DNA of 64,000 bases from Elysia crispata (lineage: Eukaryota; Mollusca; Gastropoda; Plakobranchidae), in NCBI GenBank assembly GCA_033675545.1, contig JAWDGP010001176.1, positions 287,501 through 351,500 of the forward strand, in the 5' to 3' direction. A program made the translations under genes and the position numbers. Below, piece after piece: positions 14,601 through 25,000 of this stretch; within the stretch, counting starts at the first letter, position 1; every line of letters begins with the position of its first letter. The notes under the pieces were generated by a model, which saw nothing but the letters and a program-made list of their open reading frames with translations, ran no database searches and was not told where the DNA came from.

Positions 14601-15581
14601 ACCTTCATTGACACTTTCAGCACTAATATGTAGAATTTTCGGTTTCAAAAGAAATTTTTGGTATTACAATGTAACAAATTAAACAAAAATTTTGTTATGC
14701 CATTTTATAAAATAAAAAATATGTGAAAGTAAAAAAAAAATTATTCATCTGCATCAATAGTCACCAATAAATAATATTAAATAAGAAGTTTAAAAAAGAA
14801 TTATTGCCCCCAACATAATTCATTTGGAGACTTCTTTTTCTTTGTTTAGCTTCTCTTTCAAGTGGGAATTGCTTCAATGAATTTTTCTTGCTGGGCCTAA
14901 CTAACACTAATAGTGCTTTCAGTTTACCCTAGGCAAGATTGCAACAGACAAGTTAACATTATCCATTTCTGTCTTATAATCCTTCTCTAATTGCTTCACT
15001 GCATCGCACTCACATCTTTATCTCACCTCTTTCAAAATATCCCCTCTATTTCCCTTTGACCAGTATCTTGATCCCCTTATTGAACAACAAAAAGTGGCTT
15101 AAAAACACACAAATATTGAAAAAACAATACAATTTAACTTTGGTATTTTTTACTATTGGTCTCACACCTTTTATGCCTTTGTAATGTATTTTGTTGTTCT
15201 GAACATTAATTTGAAGCTCGTTTTCATTGCAAATTATTAGGTTTAATCGTATCATCTTGAAGTTGAAAATTAGCAAAGTAGCCTTCAAACTAAAATCTGT
15301 TCAATTCATTAACAAATAGGACTGATAGTAAAAATTTATCCTACATTCTGTACTCACCTAAGGTTAAGCAATTGAAGCTTCTTGTCCAAGTCATCTAGTG
15401 TCTGTGCTAAAAACCTCCACCTGTTTGCACCAACATTTGCATTTGTCACAAACCAGGGATCCAACACAAACACAGGATAAAGCTCAGAGGCATCTTTACA
15501 TGCCTCAATCAGTGCAGGATTATCATGAAGGCGCAAGCCTTTGCGAAACCAATGTATGACTCTCTGACACCTTTGACTCAT
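3852..15581 (-). CDS. phr6-4: (6-4) photolyase / animal-type cryptochrome-photolyase family, 10 exons, complete
   Basis: Coding exons, in transcript order: 15358-15581, 13992-14186, 13068-13186, 10528-10682, 9711-9854, 7647-7811, 6485-6625, 5874-6025, 4182-4381, 3852-3955. All junctions are GT-AG and in frame, giving 532 aa, the usual length for this family. The N-terminal Rossmann-like domain starts at residue 8 ([17 protein letters not shown]); the FAD-binding helical domain covers about 230-495. Visible hallmarks are [26 protein letters not shown] (second His 357 and His 361 match the two catalytic His of (6-4) photolyases), and [13 protein letters not shown] (Asn395 beside flavin N5, plus Trp residues of the electron-transfer chain). 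The [20 protein letters not shown] segment is closer to (6-4) photolyases than to vertebrate CRY. The C-terminal tail is only about 35 aa and ends in KKKKKS, a likely nuclear signal, unlike the long tails of clock cryptochromes. Expected role: flavin- and light-dependent repair of (6-4) pyrimidine photoproducts. A light-sensing or clock cryptochrome remains possible. Confidence 0.93.
5281..5640 (+). repeat. tRNA-derived SINE, copy 1 (photolyase intron 8)
   Basis: A tRNA-like head has an A-box-like TAGCTCAGTTATTAGAGC at 5,292-5,309 and a B-box-like GGGTTCAATCCC at 5,334-5,345, the spacing of an internal Pol III promoter. It cannot fold as a complete tRNA with paired acceptor stem and ends. The purine-rich body that follows shares ACGCCTAGAACTTACC and, at similar spacing, GTAGCAGATGAATA with a second copy near 37.8 kb in the same orientation. 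Element ends are approximate; the element is opposite in strand to the host gene. Confidence 0.6.
8039..8111. repeat. Imperfect (TA)n microsatellite, photolyase intron 5
   Basis: Alternating TA with occasional TCA and CA interruptions over about 70 bp. Confidence 0.9.
8452..8710. repeat. Long (AAT)n trinucleotide microsatellite, photolyase intron 5
   Basis: About 260 bp of AAT/TAA triplets, interrupted near 8,580-8,615 by GAA and CAA triplets. In the photolyase transcript it reads as UUA repeats. The poly-Asn, poly-Leu and poly-Tyr frames over it are artefacts. Confidence 0.97.
9289..9338. repeat. Direct repeat of an AGTTACCCC-type unit, photolyase intron 5
   Basis: Two 23 bp units, at 9,289-9,311 and 9,316-9,338, both read as AAGTTACCCC followed by a short variable part and TTGATTCTTT. 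Looser AGTNACYCC copies occur near 9,046 and 9,466, so the 9.0-9.5 kb segment is probably a decayed repeat of unknown family. Confidence 0.5.
11810..11880 (+). repeat. Dispersed repeat, copy A (photolyase intron 3)
   Basis: About 70 bp containing CACAAAATTGTATAC and then a stretch close to CAAGAAACAAAATGAAACTC. It matches 21,349-21,420 in CPSF3 intron 1 in the same orientation, with few differences. The family is not recognised and no coding content is seen. Confidence 0.55.
12440..12695 (+). pseudogene. Possible decayed C2H2 zinc-finger fragment (photolyase intron 3)
   Basis: Translating the plus strand with frameshifts gives [22 protein letters not shown] and later [20 protein letters not shown] with LYEKLHVR. 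The CxxC pairs and the LxxxLxV pattern resemble tandem C2H2 fingers whose zinc-binding His have been lost. Stops and frameshifts rule out an active gene. The fragment runs into a LINE remnant at about 12,697, where one segment fits either reading. The match may be coincidental. Confidence 0.3.
12697..12960 (-). mobile_element. LINE 3'-region fragment (photolyase intron 3)
   Basis: The sequence aligns by eye with the LINE copies at 16.1-16.4 kb and 25.65-25.91 kb, for example the shared AGATGTTCCAGTTTCTCTCT and the later CTCCATGA and TTTCTGTTGCCTCTA blocks. It covers the segment just before the end of the LINE ORF, is truncated at both ends, lacks the TTGA tail, and is diverged with broken frames. 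Confidence 0.65.
14187..15357 (-). other. Photolyase intron 1
   Basis: A 1.2 kb AT-rich intron between the first two coding exons. No repeat, element or additional exon was recognised. The short minus-strand open frame at 15,046-15,288 is not supported. Confidence 0.6.
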
Positions 15582-15603
15582 TGTTTACAATAGGAGTTCT
15601 CCT
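15582..15603 (-). other. Probable 5' UTR splice acceptor of the photolyase gene
   Basis: Reading the minus strand, TTATTATTTTAG precedes GAGAACTCC and then the photolyase ATG at 15,581. The acceptor AG lies at 15,603-15,602, so the first coding exon probably begins at 15,601, with one or more non-coding exons farther upstream, between here and CPSF3. The upstream exon itself was not identified. Confidence 0.4.
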
Positions 15604-16124
15604 AAAATAATAATTGGTAAAAAATTAATTAAGAACCAAAGGCCATGAGTTCAAGTTGTTTGGTGTAAACTATCTAGTAAATTGGACTTAAAATACTTTT
15701 CAAAGCTAGAATATAAAAAAAAACCAAAAAAAACCAGACCTCCATTAGAAAAAGTAGAGCGAAGCTTAAATTGAGGTTCTGAAGTAAAAAAATATTTAAA
15801 AACCAACACAATCAAAATGAACATAACCTGCAACAAAATATCCCTCTCAAGCTTTCAAAGGCTTAAGTGTCTTGCCCCGCTGTTACCAGTATTCTATAAA
15901 ATTAGAATTACATTTTGCACAATAATATGCAACTGAAAAAAAAATATGATCATCTCAATTATCACAAAATTGAAGTTTCCATTTTTACAAGAACATCTCT
16001 TCCCGCTGGGTCTTTTTAAAGTTCAGCCCCTAAATCTTAAATTACTCATCAAACATGGCCATATTTTTTTTTATTTTACAGTGACATAAATATTGCAAGA
16101 TAGTTCCTGGTTTGTTTCCTCCTC

Positions 16125-17025
16125 TTTCATGCATCTCAATCCCTCTTCACTTTTAGTGCATCTACCACTTGTCCTAAATTTAGCTACCTTGTTAGTCCAT
16201 CCAACATCTTTTCTCGCTGCTTTCCAACTGTCACAAGATGTTCCAGTTTCTCTCTACTCATCACATGATGGAAAAAAGTTGTCTGGTGCTTACATATATT
16301 CCATTTATGAGTGACCTGGTTGTGTAAGTTTGTCGCAACCCTGTTTCAATTGATTTCTTTGGAGTCCATGAAATTCGTAGCATTCTCTATAGGAACCATT
16401 TCTGTTGCCTCTAGTTTCTGTAATATTTTTTTTTTATAAATTGTCCAAGCCTCGCATCAATACATTAGGATGCTTCAAAAAGTTCTACCGGCATACTGTC
16501 TGGACCTATAGCTTTACCTGACTTCACCTTCCATGATAGGTGGCCAAATCAAATTGCACTTCATTACATTGTAATCCTTTCTGTGGTCTTCAAAAACTTC
16601 ACTTTTGTACCTTCACCATCCATTTAGGTTTTTTTTCTTCTTCCACACCATCTTTTGACTTTAGGCATCCTGTGGATGAGCAGGTTTTTTTTCCAGAGAT
16701 TCCTGTAGCAGATCACTTGTACATGTCGTTTAGTTTCTTTCTTGAATTGGTTAATTTGTCTTTGCAAAAATATTTATAGTGGGGAGCAATTTCCTTCTGT
16801 AGGAGCAGCACTCATCCTAATAGGGTCATCTGCTTGACCAGTTGAGCAGTTCACACTAAGTGATATCTTGTCAGTTGCCTAGTACTAATCTACCACCTGC
16901 TTTCCATGGCTTCTTCGCAATCCTAAAAAGGGAAATATGTGTAGGTACTCAACCTTGCCTTAGCTTGCGAAGGGAAGGATTTGCTGCACTTTCCTTTCTC
17001 TAATCCACCAACCTGCATATAATTT
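16125..17025 (-). mobile_element. Internally deleted RTE-like LINE, minus-strand copy
   Basis: Three blocks in LINE order on the minus strand. A 5' leader (about 16,690-17,025) aligns by eye with 60.6-60.97 kb. A short reverse-transcriptase piece (about 16,480-16,545) reads GKAIGPDSMPVELF, the conserved GPDxxPxE motif of LINE reverse transcriptases. The 3' end of the ORF (about 16,125-16,440) aligns with 61.9-62.15 kb. The endonuclease and the catalytic YxDD core are missing. It lies just upstream of the first photolyase coding exon on the same strand, so it may sit in a 5' UTR intron. Confidence 0.7.
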
Positions 17026-18490
17026 TGACTAGAACACTTGTTTTTTTTTGTTCCTTAACCATTTCATCGTCAATATTGCCAATGATATTTAATTGTTGTT
17101 ATATTTTTTGTTTTTCACAGAGTACATTGCAGAACCCAAAATCAGCCTTGGATCAGTGAAATCTGAAAGATAATATCTAGATCTAGATTTTTTACCTCAA
17201 AAAGACATCTATAGTTTGTTTGATCATTTTAAAGCAGATCAATCTGAAAATGAATTTTCTGATAACCATCCAGAGTTTTTATGTTTGCTGTATCTTTTAT
17301 GGCTTCAAAAAATTTTCCTCAAAATCAAATTTGTTTCCTTATCTATGAAACATAAAAAAAAGTAATCAAGATAGCTGAATAATAATTGTTGCTCTTTACA
17401 GAAGATAAATTTAATGCTAAGCAAAGTTTTAAAATGATTGCTACTTAATTTTTTTCTTCCGTTTTTTTTTTAAAAAGTAAAAAAATCTGGAGGCAATATC
17501 AAGGGCAAAGATGCTCTGCCCTAAGAGAATGAAAGTAGATTAATTTGCAACTTTCCTGTTGTTACCACACATGATCACAATGTATTTTTATTTTCAAAAG
17601 AGATTCTTCACTTACCTTTCCTGTATTACCCAAATATACAGTTTGAGTGCTAAACGACAAAAAAGTTTTTGATCACACTATAAAAAATATGCCTTTTTTA
17701 AAAATCAAACCAAGACAGATTTAACTAAAATAGAATGGAAGGACTCACAAAATAAATGGGACTATGTGTAGGATAGTTTGCTCACTGTTGTCATGACACT
17801 ATCTGCTAATGAGTTAATTGGACCGTTCGCGCAACATAGACTCTGCCCATCTATTTGTACCTAAATATGGAGGAGCGTTATAATAATAATATGCCAAAGC
17901 TTTAAATGAACCCCAGGTATAGATCTTAAACAAAACAATATCATGAATTGAAAAGCAAGATAGATCCAGCTTAACATATTAGAATGCAGGCACAGATAAT
18001 TGATTCTTGCATCTGCTTACAATGTTGGTGCTAAGTCAGTGCTATTTTTTACTGTAGGACCCAACTCCTGTTCAAATAGAGTTTTTTTTTTTTTTTTTGT
18101 AAATGTGATTTCGTGTACTGAGAACTTATTTGATACTTATTACTGTCTGCATGTGGTAGATTTAATGGTAGACATACTATCTTACATCTAAAGCTGATAT
18201 TTTTTTGTTTAAGTATCCCTTATAAAGCCAAGGAAAAGTAACCTGGCACTTGCAGGCTTGCTGAAACCCGTTCACATGAATGGAAAATAGGTCTTTAGAA
18301 CTAACGTTTAAATGTTAAGTACTGCTTTGTTTTTATTTGAATTAAGGCTACATGTCTTTTTCTACAAATAGGTTAGAATCTTTGTTAAACACTAATCAAC
18401 CAGAGCCTATGCTGCCAAGATCAGGGCCTGCGTAATTTTGCGAAATTGGATGAAATGTACCAAGATTGTCTTCGGCGTTTCATGTTATCT

Positions 18491-18545
18491 CATCTAGATC
18501 TAGAATCTATCTAGATCTAGATCTAATCTAGATCTAGATTTAGTC
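18491..18545. repeat. CTAGATCTAG palindromic repeat tract
   Basis: About 55 bp of overlapping TCTAGA/AGATCT words. Further copies lie at 17,175-17,189, 18,690-18,704, 19,334-19,351 and 20,056-20,066, with scattered ones at 28,781, 35,816 and 44,850. The unit is self-complementary, so it reads the same on both strands. The five clustered sites bracket the first exon of CPSF3. Confidence 0.75.
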
Positions 18546-19037
18546 TGGATTCTAAAATTAATATCAAAATCGTTTAGTTTACATCATCCAATTTTTCTAT
18601 TTCAATATAATACCAATCTACTGCACTTACTTTTTTTTACTCCGAAGCATTTATTTTGTGATTTTCAAGGCCAGAGTCTCTGCGACACAATCTAGATCTA
18701 GACATACACCAGAAAACTTAGAGCGCTTCGTGTTTCGTGGTTCGCTAAGATTATGTAAAATTTTAGATTATCTAACAATTGTTTACTATACCAGATTATT
18801 TTCCTCTAGATTAAAAAAAATAAAAATAAATACAGACTGTAACGTAGCTCTTAATTAAACATGAAAGATATTGGATTTTATTTACATTTTATTGAAAAAT
18901 TGATTTTTTAAAAACTTTATTTAAGCAGATCAAATAATAACCTTTTTGCAAAAAAAAAAAAAAAGAAAAAGAAAAACATGATGCATAGGTATCAAAATAC
19001 TCAAGTTCAAATGGGCATACAATAATTTGACACCAAA

Positions 19038-22000
19038 ATGGCGTCCAAGCGGCAAACCGAAAGTTTGGCACCTGCTGAAGAAAGCGATATTTTACAGATA
19101 AGACCCTTGTATGTAGCATTGTTTAGCTCGGTTCCTACATAATCTATCTCTAGCAATGTTACGATGAAATTTCATTAAAATAAATATGGTACAAATTATA
19201 ATGAGCAGATCCATTATAAGCACCCAAGACTTAGATTCTATATATTACCTAGACCTCTAGTAAAGACTCAATCTAGACCTAGAGCTCTCAGTCAAGCTCC
19301 TTTGTTTCGTACACGAATCAATGCATAAATAGGTATAGATCTAGATTTAGACAATAATTATGCTCTTTCACATATTCAGTGGTCTCCACCTAAGATCCTG
19401 CCCCTTTGGACACTCAAAAAAAAAAAATCCGGGTTTTTAAGCAGACTGAGTTCTAAAGTGAACTTCCTAATTAGGCCTAGCCGAACTATTGTTAGAAGGC
19501 CTCACAACATTCTTTGGACGAGGAGACCCTTTTCAGTTGCCTATCCTCTATAGATGTAAACCAATCAAGAGTAGCTTAATGACTTAGATTAAAGGTAAAT
19601 TTGCAGATTTGGGCCTAACTCACGTTAGGCTCCACAATTGAATGTTTCTCAACGAATTCGAAACTTGTAGTTTTAAAATGGAATTTTAGAACAACACAAA
19701 AATGCTTATATCTTGAATTCTATTTATTTGCGACAAATAAAACCTTCATATTCATTTTCAACATATCAAATTCATTAAGAAAAATACAATATTTAGGGTG
19801 TAAAGCCTCGGGTGATTTGGGCCGATAACTGCAATAATACCAGATTAAAATCTACATGTGACAGATAAGAACTGAAGAGAATTAATCAAAACTTTTGGGA
19901 GGTCAGGTCCAGCCTGCTTAAACTCTAGTTTCAATCAGATGTACCCTTCTAGTCTAAAGATTGTTCTTCTTCCTTAGATTGAGCTAAGTTTTAAGAAGTA
20001 ATTGACTATTTCTAGAGTTACATGTTTCTTCCTGTTGATAAAAGAGAGAGTAGAGGTCTAGATCTCTTTAGAAGTGTTTAGCACTTTGTCTACCCTTGGA
20101 CTTCCTTGCCTGTAATCTACATTTTTAATTATGTGCATCTGAGTTCATGTTAAGACAGTGGTGAGAAAGGAAATGATCTGCTGATATGGACTTTTTTAAC
20201 TCAGTAAATTTTTTGTTCCTTAAAAGAAGCTTGATTTTTAAGGAAAACTAAAATTAGTACACTGCCCAGATCATTCAGTCAGTTAAAACTTAAAGGTTGT
20301 ATTCTTGTGTAAGTCACAATTTTGGAGCTATTGCATCTCGATGGATGTCTGATTAGCAGTATCACAAGTCATCAAATTTATTTTGGACAAAGATGGTTTA
20401 CAGCTTATGAAACAAAGATCTATGGAGATTTATAGTTAAACAATTGTATTTTCAACCTCTTTCAATTTTCAATGTACAATTCATCAACAGAAAAGAAACA
20501 GAATTGTCAACTGTCATGGGTATTTTAAAATGGAATAAAAGCTGATACCATTAAAGACAACTTAGGAGAGATACTGAAATTGAGCCCACCTCTGCCCATA
20601 TGGAAAGGGTACTTTTTTTTTCTAAACTGCCATTGATATGACTAGTGTTACTGTTGTTTCAAGGGACAGAATTTGGAAAATAGCCTTATTCAAAATTGAA
20701 GAAAGGATCCTTGAATATTGATTTTGATTAAACACGTGTAAGACTTGGACTATGCAAAGACCATACCATCCCTCTTGAGAAAGACTGAGCAGGACTGTGT
20801 TATACATTCCCTTTCTTTGATTTAGATAGCACCATATAGTCCCCATCAATCTTTTCTGTGCCAATGAGTTGAAGCTAGATCTATTGTGTTTGGTCTCTAC
20901 TGAAGCAACTTGTATGGAGATGCATCACTAATATTCTGTCAATTAAAAATAGTAATAGAATTAGAAAAGTAAAGTGCAACAAATATGTGTCACAGGGGGA
21001 TCCTTCGTGTCTGTGCTGTGAAAAAAAATTTTTTGTTGCCTAAATTAATGGGGACAAAAATATTTATGTTCTATGAAGGATGCACCTAACTGTAAAAAAT
21101 TGATTTAATAAATGGCAAATGAGAAATCTGGTACATCTGGACTGATACAAATGAGAGATATATAGTTCTAGCATATAAATCCCTTTTAATTTTAGGCCTA
21201 GCTTTTTTTTAGATTTGTCTGAATTAGTTCTAAGGAAAAATGGCTTGGTCCCTTGATTGATAACCTTGCCTTAAAGATAAAGGCATTGAGGTTTTTATCC
21301 TTGAAAAAGTACAATCTTTCCTGATGAGTTTATCTAAAAAAACCTGCCAGTCTGTATTCACAAAATTGTATACGCGGAAGCTTGTCAATAAACAAAATAA
21401 AACTCAATGCTTCTCTGCCTCTAATGTTAGTCATGTATAATTACTTTGCTATTCCTCACAGTATGTCTTATTTCCCTGTTTGTCTAAATGGGGAATCATG
21501 CTTATAAGTTCAATTACATCTTTCCCTGAAAGAAACTGTCCAGATCCTTCCCTTCAACTCGTATATTAGTTGTTTGACAACTAATTAATTTGTTCAAAAC
21601 TCAATTTGTATGAGAACTAAAATTTTCAGAAAATTTTATTTAATGCCTCAAAGATTTACAATTTATTTTTCTTCTCTTTACCTTGCATGTTTTTTTTTTT
21701 AATATTTTTTCATTTTTCATTTCACCTTTCAGAGGAGCAGGCCAAGAAGTTGGAAGATCATGTCATCTTCTAGAGTTCAAAGGAAAAAAGATTTTGGTAT
21801 CTATGAATTCTCTTACAATCAGTCTATACATGATCCATTCCTAAATTTTTGTCTCAACAAAATTGTTATTGAAAATGAAATGCTCATGGTTCACTCAAAT
21901 TCTGTACCATTTCCATAAAACTTGGTCAAAATTTTTATGTGTCAATTTAGCCATTTCCTGCTGGCTCAAGAAATCTTGATAGAATTGAACACAATTTTTG

Positions 22001-25000
22001 ATCAATCATTTGCTTTGAAATGCTTAATTGAACACATCTGGAGGCAAGCCATTTTATTTTGTTATTTAAATTTTTTTAAATATATTGTTTAAAACCTGAA
22101 TATATTATTGATTCATATATTGATAAACAGTAAAAAAAATGATTAATTTTAAAAATTGATGGCTATTAAATTCTTAAAAATTTAGAGTTTTCAAGTAATG
22201 TACCTTTTAAAAAAAATCAAATGTTTTTTCCCCCACACAGTTGGACTGTGGCATCCACCCTGGTATGAGTGGCATGGCCTCGCTGCCATACCTAGACATG
22301 ATCGAGCCAGAGGAAATAGATCTAATGCTTGTTAGCCAGTAAGCCTCTGATCTGTCTGTGCATTATGTGAAAAACACACACTGTTGATACTGTGTTAATT
22401 TTTTAAACCCAAACATAAATTATACTATTTAACTTTGTGCTCTTTTTGTTTTAGGTGTTTAACAAGCATTTTTAAAAGGATTTTTTTTGTTACAATTAAA
22501 GATAAATTGATCATTTTACAAAAAGTTATCTTTTGTACCCTTTTCATATAATTTTAGAATATTCTTGTAACAATTACATTATTTTTTTGTATATTTGATG
22601 AATATCTGGAAGTAGTCATCTATGCCAAAATTCTTGTCATTTTGATCTAATGCCCTATTCTTTTTATTTTGAGTTGTGTTTCTACAAAAGAAAAAAAGTG
22701 AATGGACTCAACAAGAAAAAAATCTTAAAAGATTTTCTTGAATCTTATCAATTGATTAACGTGAAAAAAGCCATTATGAACTTAAGTAAATGTTATGTGC
22801 TTCTCTTTTAAACATCTAGTGCTGTTTAACAAAGTATTATACTTTTAGTTGTAAGTGCTGGTTATTAATAACAAAACTCATTAATTTATCAAATCTGTCG
22901 CTTTTGAAAGGGGTTAAAAGAGATCTTGGTCTGTAAATGTGACAATATATGTTACATTTTAAAAGTGCTCATATTTAAAACAAAATGCAAAGTTATTTAA
23001 AACTGATTGTCTCTTACATCAGTGAAGCTGAATTTAGCTGAATTGAGATATGTCAATTCTAAATTTAAATCACAATCACCCAGAGGTCTGATTATTTGTG
23101 GATGCTTTATAATAGTAAGTTGTACCAGTTTTATTATGATTTCATGTCTCTGTCATAGCTTTGATAAGAAATAATTTTGATTTCTTGTTCTCTTTTCCAG
23201 TTTTCATCTGGATCACAGTGGTGGACTCCCTTATTTTCTTCAGAAAACCGCTTTCAAAGGCAGATGTTTTATGACACATGCAACAAAAGCAATTTACAGG
23301 TGGCTCCTCTCTGATTATGTCAAAGTCAGGTAAGTATTAAAGAATAAAAAACCCCAAAACTGCATTGGAGAATTTATACCAGTGTCAAAATGGAAAAGAG
23401 AATAAAAATTTAAAAGTGAGATTTATTTAAAAAATGCTTGTACAAATGTAATGGCAATCATGCTTCTTTCTTAAAAATTTTTATATGTGTATTTAGCTTT
23501 ACTAAGATTTTGCCTTTGGCTGCAATTGTTCTTATTATAAAATAACCTATTTTTGAAGATTTGACTTTCTTTTTCTTCTTAACAGTAATATTGCATCTGA
23601 TGATCAGTTGTACACAGATAGTGACATTGAAAAGAGCATGGAAAAGATTGAAACTATAAATTTTCATCAGGTATTATATCTTGAATTTCAAGATATTTTT
23701 TTAAAATTTAATTTGATTTGGTTTTCAAACATGTTTTTGCACAGACACCAGGATTTTTTTTTGTCTATAAAAAATGCTGCTGAGTGTTAAACAATAACAA
23801 TACTTTTAATATTCACTTATTTTAGGATATGGATTCACAAAGTAAAGCAAATTCAATATTATGGTTGCAGATAAGTGTGAAAAGTAAAGAGGTCCTTTCA
23901 TATCATTAGGAAAAGTATCACCAGGAGAGTATTTTATGTATTTTCCAAAGCTCTTGATAACTGTCCCATTATTTAGTAACAAAAACTTTTACTTGCTTGA
24001 AGCTTGGTCTTAATATTTATAAAAGGTGTCATTAGGGCATTCCCATTTGTTCAAGTGATTTTTCCTGTATTCACAGTTTGATTTTCATACAAAAAAATCT
24101 ATTTAAAATTGAAAGATATATAATTTAAATTTTCTTGGCTTCTAGGATTTGAGATAATCATCTCCGCCACATAAAAAGCAGTTTGTAAATTCAAGCACTC
24201 TTTACTTGCAACAATAGATAATAATAATTTATTCATTTAACATTTCAGGAGGTTAATGCCAGTGGTGTGAGGTTTTGGTGCTACTCAGCAGGACATGTTT
24301 TAGGTGCAGCCATGTTTATGATTGAAATAGCTGGAGTAAAGGTGAGACTTAATTATTTCTTCCGATAATAAATTCATGTTAGTGGAACAATTGAAAAAAA
24401 TCCTATTTTTTAGTATAAATTCACCCAACAAGGAACACAAAATTCAAAGTGTGAGAATTTTCATTTTGGGTTTACATCACCAGTCATATGAGAGTTGTAC
24501 AAACACTTATACTTGAAAAAGGCATATTGATCATCGAAAATAAAAATACACATGTTATAAGAGAAATTGTGTAACATTTTCATAAAGTTTATTATCTCTT
24601 AAATTAGCTCTTGGATACCTACCATTATGGACAAGCACAGAGAGAATATTTATATGTAAAAAAAAATAATCATTTGCTTTTTCTCATCAGTTCATGTTAT
24701 AGAAATTAGCACAAGAATATGTGCAAACAAAATCATTATTCCCCTCTATAATATTATTTCTTGTGAGTTATTGTCCTAGAAAATAGTACATCAGGTTCAG
24801 AATTTTAAAAATGCTTACAGATAAATCCAGGTATATGTGCAATCAATTCATAGCAAACAATGTTTAAATAATTAAAATCTCATGTTATGCTTTGTATAAA
24901 AGTCTTTATTTTTAAGCACAGATATTTTCAATCCATGACCAACATGAAATTGAGATCTCAGTTTTTAGCAGCTTTGATATGGAATTGGTTCTGTCCTAAA

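Larger units (their letters stand above)
15604..19037. other. Divergent intergenic region between photolyase and CPSF3
   Basis: The two start codons are 3,456 bp apart and point away from each other, so both promoters should lie here. It contains a deleted LINE copy (about 16.1-17.0 kb), a T-rich stretch, and CTAGATCTAG words near 17,180, 18,490-18,545 and 18,690. No TATA box or CpG island could be assigned with confidence. The short plus-strand open frames near 16.1, 16.5, 18.0 and 18.7 kb are explained by the LINE or by chance. Confidence 0.6.

Noticed and set aside
16093..16314. Plus-strand open frames at 16.1 and 16.5 kb as small genes
   Set aside because: They are the antisense of the deleted LINE; the meaningful translation is on the minus strand.
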